64,000 nt of DNA from Actinoplanes sp. SE50/110 (GTDB lineage: Bacteria > Actinomycetota > Actinomycetes > Mycobacteriales > Micromonosporaceae). The notes beneath the pieces are model-generated. The model was not told the DNA's origin. It saw only the letters and a program-made list of their open reading frames with translations, and searched no databases. The position numbers and the translations under genes were made by a program. Shown one piece after another: positions 60,394 to 64,000 of the stretch (the stretch's first letter is position 1; every line of letters begins with the position of its first letter). The DNA lies in the NCBI RefSeq assembly GCF_900119315.1, contig NZ_LT827010.1:7248001-7312000 (forward strand), given 5' to 3'.

Positions 60394-61628
60394 TCCGCCC
60401 CCTGCTGACCATCCCCCTGACCGCCCTGCTCGCGATCCCGGCCGTCCCCGCGGCCGCCGCACCGAAACCGGCACAGCAGGCGAAAACGGGGGCGGAGGTG
60501 CCCTGCCCGCACCCGAGGATCGCCAAGCCGAGCGCTCCCCCGCGCCCGGTTCCGCCGGCGGACAACCCCCGGGACATGGCGGTCGGCGGCCCCGACCTGG
60601 CCACTCACGGCCTGGTCGTGCCGCCCGGCGCCACGACTCCCCCGGCGGTCACCGCCACCACCTGGATCGTCGCCGACCTGGACACCGGCGAGGTGCTCGG
60701 CGCCTGCGGCCCGCACGTCTACCAGACCCCGGCCAGCGTGCAGAAGACGCTGCTGGCGGCCACCGCGATGGATCGGCTCGACCCGAAGCAGAACGTCAAG
60801 ATCGTGCAGAGCGACCTGGACATCGAGGCGAACAGCTCGGCGGTCGGGATCGTGGTCGGCGGCACCTACCCGGTCGCCACCCTCTGGCTGGGCCTGCTGC
60901 TCAATTCCGGCAACGACGCGGCGAACGCGCTGGCCCGGATGGCCGGGGGCGGCGGCGCCGACGGGGTGGCCACCACGGTGGCGGCGATGAATGCGAAAGC
61001 GCGCGAGCTGGGCGCCTTCCAGACGCACGCGGTGACACCGTCCGGTCTGGACGGCAAGGGCCAGTTCACCAGCGCGTACGACCTGGCCCTGATCGCCCGC
61101 TCCGACTTCGCGAAGGCCGACTTCCGTAAGTATGTGCTGACCAGAAGCGCGCAGATGCCGGCCCAGCGCAGCCCCAGGGTCGGCGGCTTCCAGTTTCAGA
61201 ACGAGAACAAGCTGATCTACAACTACCCGGGTGCGATGGGCGGCAAGACCGGTTTCACCACGGTGGCCCGGCACAGCTACGTGGGCGCCGCCCAGCGCAA
61301 CGGGCGCCGCCTGGTGGTCACCCTGCTGGGCGCCGAGGCGCATCCGCTGCGCGGCTGGCAGCAGGGCGCGGCGCTGCTCGACTGGGGTTTCGCCCAGCCG
61401 GCCGGCGCCTCGGTGGGCCACCTGGTCACACCGGCGGAGGCGGCGGCGCTGACCGCCACGCCGGAGAAGGCGAGCGCCGGCGTCTCCGGCACGGCGGCGA
61501 AACCGGTGGTGAAGTCGCACAGCCGGTCGCTGATCGTGGCCGGCACCGGCGCCGTGGTGCTGGCCGCCCTGCCGCTGACCCTGCTGGCGATCCATCGAGG
61601 CCGGCGCAGACGCTTCCGGAAGCCGTGA
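60390..61628 (+). CDS. D-alanyl-D-alanine carboxypeptidase
   Basis: A 412-residue penicillin-binding protein of the DacC type that removes the terminal D-Ala from peptidoglycan stem peptides. The signal peptide is LTIPLTALLAIPAVPAAAA. Active-site motifs are S-x-x-K at Ser116-Lys119 (SVQK), SGN at 173-175 and KTG at 286-288. A C-terminal TM helix (about 383-402) and basic tail anchor it in the membrane. The start is GTG at 60390, overlapping the upstream gene. Confidence 0.93.
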   Translation: MIRPLLTIPLTALLAIPAVPAAAAPKPAQQAKTGAEVPCPHPRIAKPSAPPRPVPPADNPRDMAVGGPDLATHGLVVPPGATTPPAVTATTWIVADLDTGEVLGACGPHVYQTPASVQKTLLAATAMDRLDPKQNVKIVQSDLDIEANSSAVGIVVGGTYPVATLWLGLLLNSGNDAANALARMAGGGGADGVATTVAAMNAKARELGAFQTHAVTPSGLDGKGQFTSAYDLALIARSDFAKADFRKYVLTRSAQMPAQRSPRVGGFQFQNENKLIYNYPGAMGGKTGFTTVARHSYVGAAQRNGRRLVVTLLGAEAHPLRGWQQGAALLDWGFAQPAGASVGHLVTPAEAAALTATPEKASAGVSGTAAKPVVKSHSRSLIVAGTGAVVLAALPLTLLAIHRGRRRRFRKP

Positions 61629-61647
61629 CGGGGGCCCGGGAGACCAC

Positions 61648-62163
61648 TCAGGAAGCGGTCGCGACCACCCCGACGAACCAGATCACCGCGAGGCACAGCG
61701 CCGCGGCCAGTTCGACCAGCAGGGAGAGCCCGACCGCGGCCAGCGCCCGTCGGGTGGTGCGCCACGCCGCCGTACCGCCCAGCCGGCTCGCCTCCACCAG
61801 GTAGACGCCGAGCAGGAAGCCGAGCACCAGCCCGACCACCGGCACCACGAAGAACCCGACGACACCGAGCACACCGCCGGCCAGCAGGCTCGACGACCGT
61901 ACGCCCGAATCGCGAAGTTTCCGGGCTGGCCACAGAAACTTGATCACCATGGCGAGCGCCGTGATCCCGGTGGCGATCGCCAGCATCGCCCACTTCAGGT
62001 CGGAGTCGGTGGGGGTCAGCAGCACCCACAGCAGCACGCCCGCCCAGCTCAGCAGCAGCCCGGGGATGACCGGCAGGAACACGCCGAGCACCCCGCCGGC
62101 GACCAGCAGGCCGGTGATCAGGTTGATGCCCGCGGCGCTGTCACTCAGGTCCATGCGCAGCAC
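61648..62163 (-). CDS. DUF456-like membrane protein
   Basis: A 171-residue protein with about four or five hydrophobic segments. It has the DUF456 pattern of glycine-rich pairs of helices (GVLGVFLPVIPGLLLSWAGVLL and GGVLGVVGFFVVPVVGLVLGFLLG). Family function is unknown. The GTG at 62163 follows TAGGG at good spacing; an ATG at 62154 is the alternative. It converges with the carboxypeptidase gene and diverges from the sigma-factor gene. Confidence 0.85.
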   Translation of the reverse strand: MLRMDLSDSAAGINLITGLLVAGGVLGVFLPVIPGLLLSWAGVLLWVLLTPTDSDLKWAMLAIATGITALAMVIKFLWPARKLRDSGVRSSSLLAGGVLGVVGFFVVPVVGLVLGFLLGVYLVEASRLGGTAAWRTTRRALAAVGLSLLVELAAALCLAVIWFVGVVATAS

Positions 62164-62186
62164 AGTGCCCTACCGTCGCAAAAATT

Positions 62187-62214
62187 CTCAACCGGCCGCG
62201 GTCCCCGCCGATCG
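62187..62214 (+). promoter_or_regulatory. Sigma-28-like promoter upstream of the FliA/WhiG gene
   Basis: CTCA (62187-62190), a 16-bp spacer and GCCGATCG (62207-62214) resemble the FliA/WhiG promoter pattern (TAAA/CTCA-type -35, GCCGATAA-type -10). It points toward the sigma-factor gene, which would fit autoregulation. The leader would be about 140 bases. Confidence 0.4.
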
Positions 62215-62361
62215 ACACCGGCAACGCGGCAGGGCGGTTCACCCGCAACCGGCACGCACCTGTGCGTGACCTTGTCCCGCACCCTCCCGGCTTCAAAGTT
62301 TCTCCCTGTCAGCCGGTGCCCACCCAGCCAAGGGGCGCCGACAACAACCGGGGGATATCAC

Positions 62362-63282
62362 ATGACCAGCACCGTGACGACCGCTGCCGACTTCGCCGCC
62401 GACACCGCTCCCGCCACGCCGGTGCTCTCCGCCGCCCAGCAGGAGGAGCTGATCCGCACGCACATGCCGCTGGTCGGCCACCTGGTGCGGGACATGCTGA
62501 GCCGGATCCCCAACCACATCCACCGCGACGACCTGACCAGCGCCGGCCTGCACGCCCTGGTCACCGCGGCCCGCGGCTGGGACCCGGAGCGCGGCGTGCC
62601 GTTCCACCGCTTCGCCGGCACCCGGATCCGCGGCGCCCTGCTCGACGAGCTGCGCTCGCTGGACTGGGCGACCCGTTCGGTGCGGTCGAAGGCCCGCAAC
62701 ACCGACAGCACCCGGCAGAACCTGACCACCAGCCTGGGCCGCACCCCCACGCCGGAGGAGCTGGCGCAGGCGCTCGGCACCACCACCTCCGAGCTGCACC
62801 AGACCGACACCGACGTGCAGCGCGCCACCGTCCTGTCGCTGCAGGGCTTCACCACCAGCTCCGCCGACGACCTGGTCACCGAGCGCACGCCGGGCCCGGA
62901 GGAGATGCTGCTGCGCCGCGAGCAGATCGGCTACCTGCACCACGCGATCGGCTCGCTGCCGGACCGCCTGCAGACCGTGGTCACCGAGTACTTCCTGCAG
63001 GAGCGCCCGATGGCGGACATCGCCAAGGACCTGGGCGTCACCGAGTCCCGCGTCTCGCAGCTGCGCGCCGAAGCCCTGTCGCTGCTGCGCGACGGCCTCA
63101 ACACGCACCTCGACCCGGAGCTGGCGCCGACCCCGGACAACCCGGAGAGCATCACCGCCCGCCGCCGTGCGTCGTACTACGCCACCATCGCCAGCAACAC
63201 CGACCTGCGCAGCCGTCTCGCGATGACCAACGCGCACGGTCACACGGCGCACGGCCGCGGGCTGCGCCCGACCGCCGCCTGA
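62362..63282 (+). CDS. FliA/WhiG-family RNA polymerase sigma factor
   Basis: A 306-residue group-3 sigma factor. Region 2 covers MPLVGHLVRDMLSRIP through DDLTSAGLHALVTAARGWDP and FHRFAGTRIRGALLDELRS (about 34-105). Region 3 includes LGRTPTPEELAQAL, and region 4 is LPDRLQTVVTEYFLQERP followed by an HTH with VTESRVSQLRAEAL. The C-terminal ~60 residues are an extra low-complexity tail. Members control flagellar genes or aerial-hypha/spore development. In sporangium-forming actinomycetes several FliA-type paralogues act at spore release. The ATG at 62362 follows GGGGGATA. Confidence 0.93.
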   Translation: MTSTVTTAADFAADTAPATPVLSAAQQEELIRTHMPLVGHLVRDMLSRIPNHIHRDDLTSAGLHALVTAARGWDPERGVPFHRFAGTRIRGALLDELRSLDWATRSVRSKARNTDSTRQNLTTSLGRTPTPEELAQALGTTTSELHQTDTDVQRATVLSLQGFTTSSADDLVTERTPGPEEMLLRREQIGYLHHAIGSLPDRLQTVVTEYFLQERPMADIAKDLGVTESRVSQLRAEALSLLRDGLNTHLDPELAPTPDNPESITARRRASYYATIASNTDLRSRLAMTNAHGHTAHGRGLRPTAA

Positions 63283-63291
63283 GGTATCGAA

Positions 63292-63324
63292 CCCGGCCCG
63301 GCGTCCGACGGACGCCGGGCCGGG
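63292..63324 (+). terminator. Perfect 33-bp hairpin after the sigma-factor gene
   Basis: Two 16-base arms, CCCGGCCCGGCGTCCG (63292-63307) and CGGACGCCGGGCCGGG (63309-63324), are perfectly complementary. They start 10 bp past the stop; the innermost pairs must open to form a loop. Confidence 0.85.
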
Positions 63325-63435
63325 TGTGCGTGGTCCCGGACCCGGCCGCCGCCCGGCACCCGACGAAATCCCGCCCACCCAGGGGGACCATCCCACGACA
63401 GCATGGCCGGAAAACCCAAGATCATGCCCGCGCCC

Positions 63436-63645
63436 TGTGGACGAACCCGCAGTGTGGACAACCCGAAGTCCGGACAACCCCGCAGCGCGAACAAACCCGC
63501 AGGATCCCGTGACGGATCCGGCGAGGGTCGCGAACAAACCCGCAGCACTAACAAACCCGCAGCGAACAAAGCCGCGGCGTGAACAGTCCCGCAGCGCGAA
63601 CAATCCCGCAGCCCGAACAGTCCCGTACCGTGAACAAACCGGTCG
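63436..63645. repeat. 17-bp degenerate tandem repeats
   Basis: About ten copies of a GAACAAACCCGCAGCGC-like unit, with 17-bp spacing best preserved at 63588-63640. The 396-bp interval 63283-63678 contains no gene, only the terminator and this array. Unlike other arrays in the window, units keep a strict CCCGCAG core while flanking bases drift, as protein-binding iterons would. Confidence 0.75.
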
Positions 63646-63678
63646 CGCCGACACGAACCGCCGCTCTACGGTCCGGCA

Positions 63679-64000
63679 GTGACCAACAATCCCCCGTCGG
63701 ACAAGGCCTCCCTCGACGGACCCGGCTCCGTCCCTGACGCCCTGTTCACCGATCCCCGGCTCGCCCCGCTCTACGACCTGTTCGACGGCGACCGGGACGA
63801 CCTCCCCGCCTACCTGACGATCATCGAGTCCCTGCGGCCCGCCCGGATCCTCGACGTCGGTTGCGGTACCGGCGCCCTGGCCACCCTGCTCGCCGGCACC
63901 GGGCACACGGTGATCGGCGCGGATCCCGCCGCGGCCTCGCTGGACGTCGCCCGCACCAAGCCGGCCGCCGACCGGGTCACCTGGCTGCACACCGGTGCGG
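63679..64000 (+). CDS. Class I SAM methyltransferase (3' end outside window)
   Basis: A partial frame of 107 codons still open at the window edge. The start is a GTG at 63679, reading VTNNPPSDK. It has a typical N-terminal helix (LAPLYDLFDGDRDDLPAYL), then motif I RILDVGCGTGALATLL and motif II HTVIGADPAAASLDVAR. The substrate-specific part is outside the window, so the acceptor cannot be guessed. Its upstream region is the 17-bp array. Confidence 0.85.
   Translation, partial: MTNNPPSDKASLDGPGSVPDALFTDPRLAPLYDLFDGDRDDLPAYLTIIESLRPARILDVGCGTGALATLLAGTGHTVIGADPAAASLDVARTKPAADRVTWLHTGA

Overview
The window is very GC-rich actinobacterial chromosome with GTG starts, stop/start overlaps such as ATGA and GTGA, and long antisense open frames caused by GC bias. 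An F420-dependent glucose-6-phosphate dehydrogenase, an Lsr2 nucleoid protein, a TreX-TreY-TreZ operon and a FliA/WhiG-type sigma factor together suggest a filamentous, spore-forming actinomycete. The style fits Micromonosporaceae (Actinoplanes-like), but that placement is inference. I see no rRNA, tRNA, CRISPR array, prophage or transposase; this is chromosomal housekeeping and regulatory DNA.

Layout. 1-10 kb: the end of a NarL/LuxR response regulator, an isoaspartyl methyltransferase, an APH-type phosphotransferase, a membrane glutaredoxin, malate synthase A with 5-hydroxyisourate hydrolase, the helicase HrpB and a CmoM-like methyltransferase. 10-17.4 kb: a GGDEF-EAL protein, a PP2C phosphatase, a polytopic membrane protein, a membrane-tethered GlnH-like binding protein and YidD, all on the minus strand. 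17.4-27 kb: the trehalose operon treX-treY-treZ, divergent from a debranching enzyme/glycosyltransferase pair. 27-36.9 kb: a ketopantoate-reductase-like protein, a UBP zinc finger and a CPA1 antiporter in one coupled operon, then a lipoprotein, a PAC2 protein, an esterase, a hypothetical protein, an EamA transporter and a selenium-binding protein/methanethiol oxidase operon. 37-46.7 kb: a GAF-PAS-GAF histidine kinase, a disordered protein of alternating acidic and lysine blocks, TrmB, a beta-propeller protein, gamma-glutamyltransferase and a secreted TAP-type peptidase. 46.7-54.2 kb: a sodium:solute symporter with a small partner, a TetR/FAD-monooxygenase pair, a HAD phosphatase, an LLM oxidoreductase, a degenerate GT2-like protein and FGD. 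54.2-64 kb: a sigma factor fused to a membrane-spanning, extracytoplasmic GH128-like glucanase, divergent from an RsbW-like kinase, a SpoIIE-type phosphatase and MarR; then another LLM oxidoreductase, Lsr2, a D,D-carboxypeptidase, a DUF456 protein, a FliA/WhiG sigma factor and the start of a methyltransferase.

Two features stand out. First, the sigma-zinc finger-TM-GH128 fusion would link a cell-surface glucanase directly to transcription, and it sits beside a partner-switching-like kinase and phosphatase. Second, many short tandem arrays (periods 14-45 bp, most often 29-33 bp) lie at gene borders. At least two continue into the 3' end of a coding sequence, so they seem to be serial duplications of gene ends. 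In-frame relatives have expanded inside the GGDEF gene and probably helped build the acidic/lysine repeat protein.
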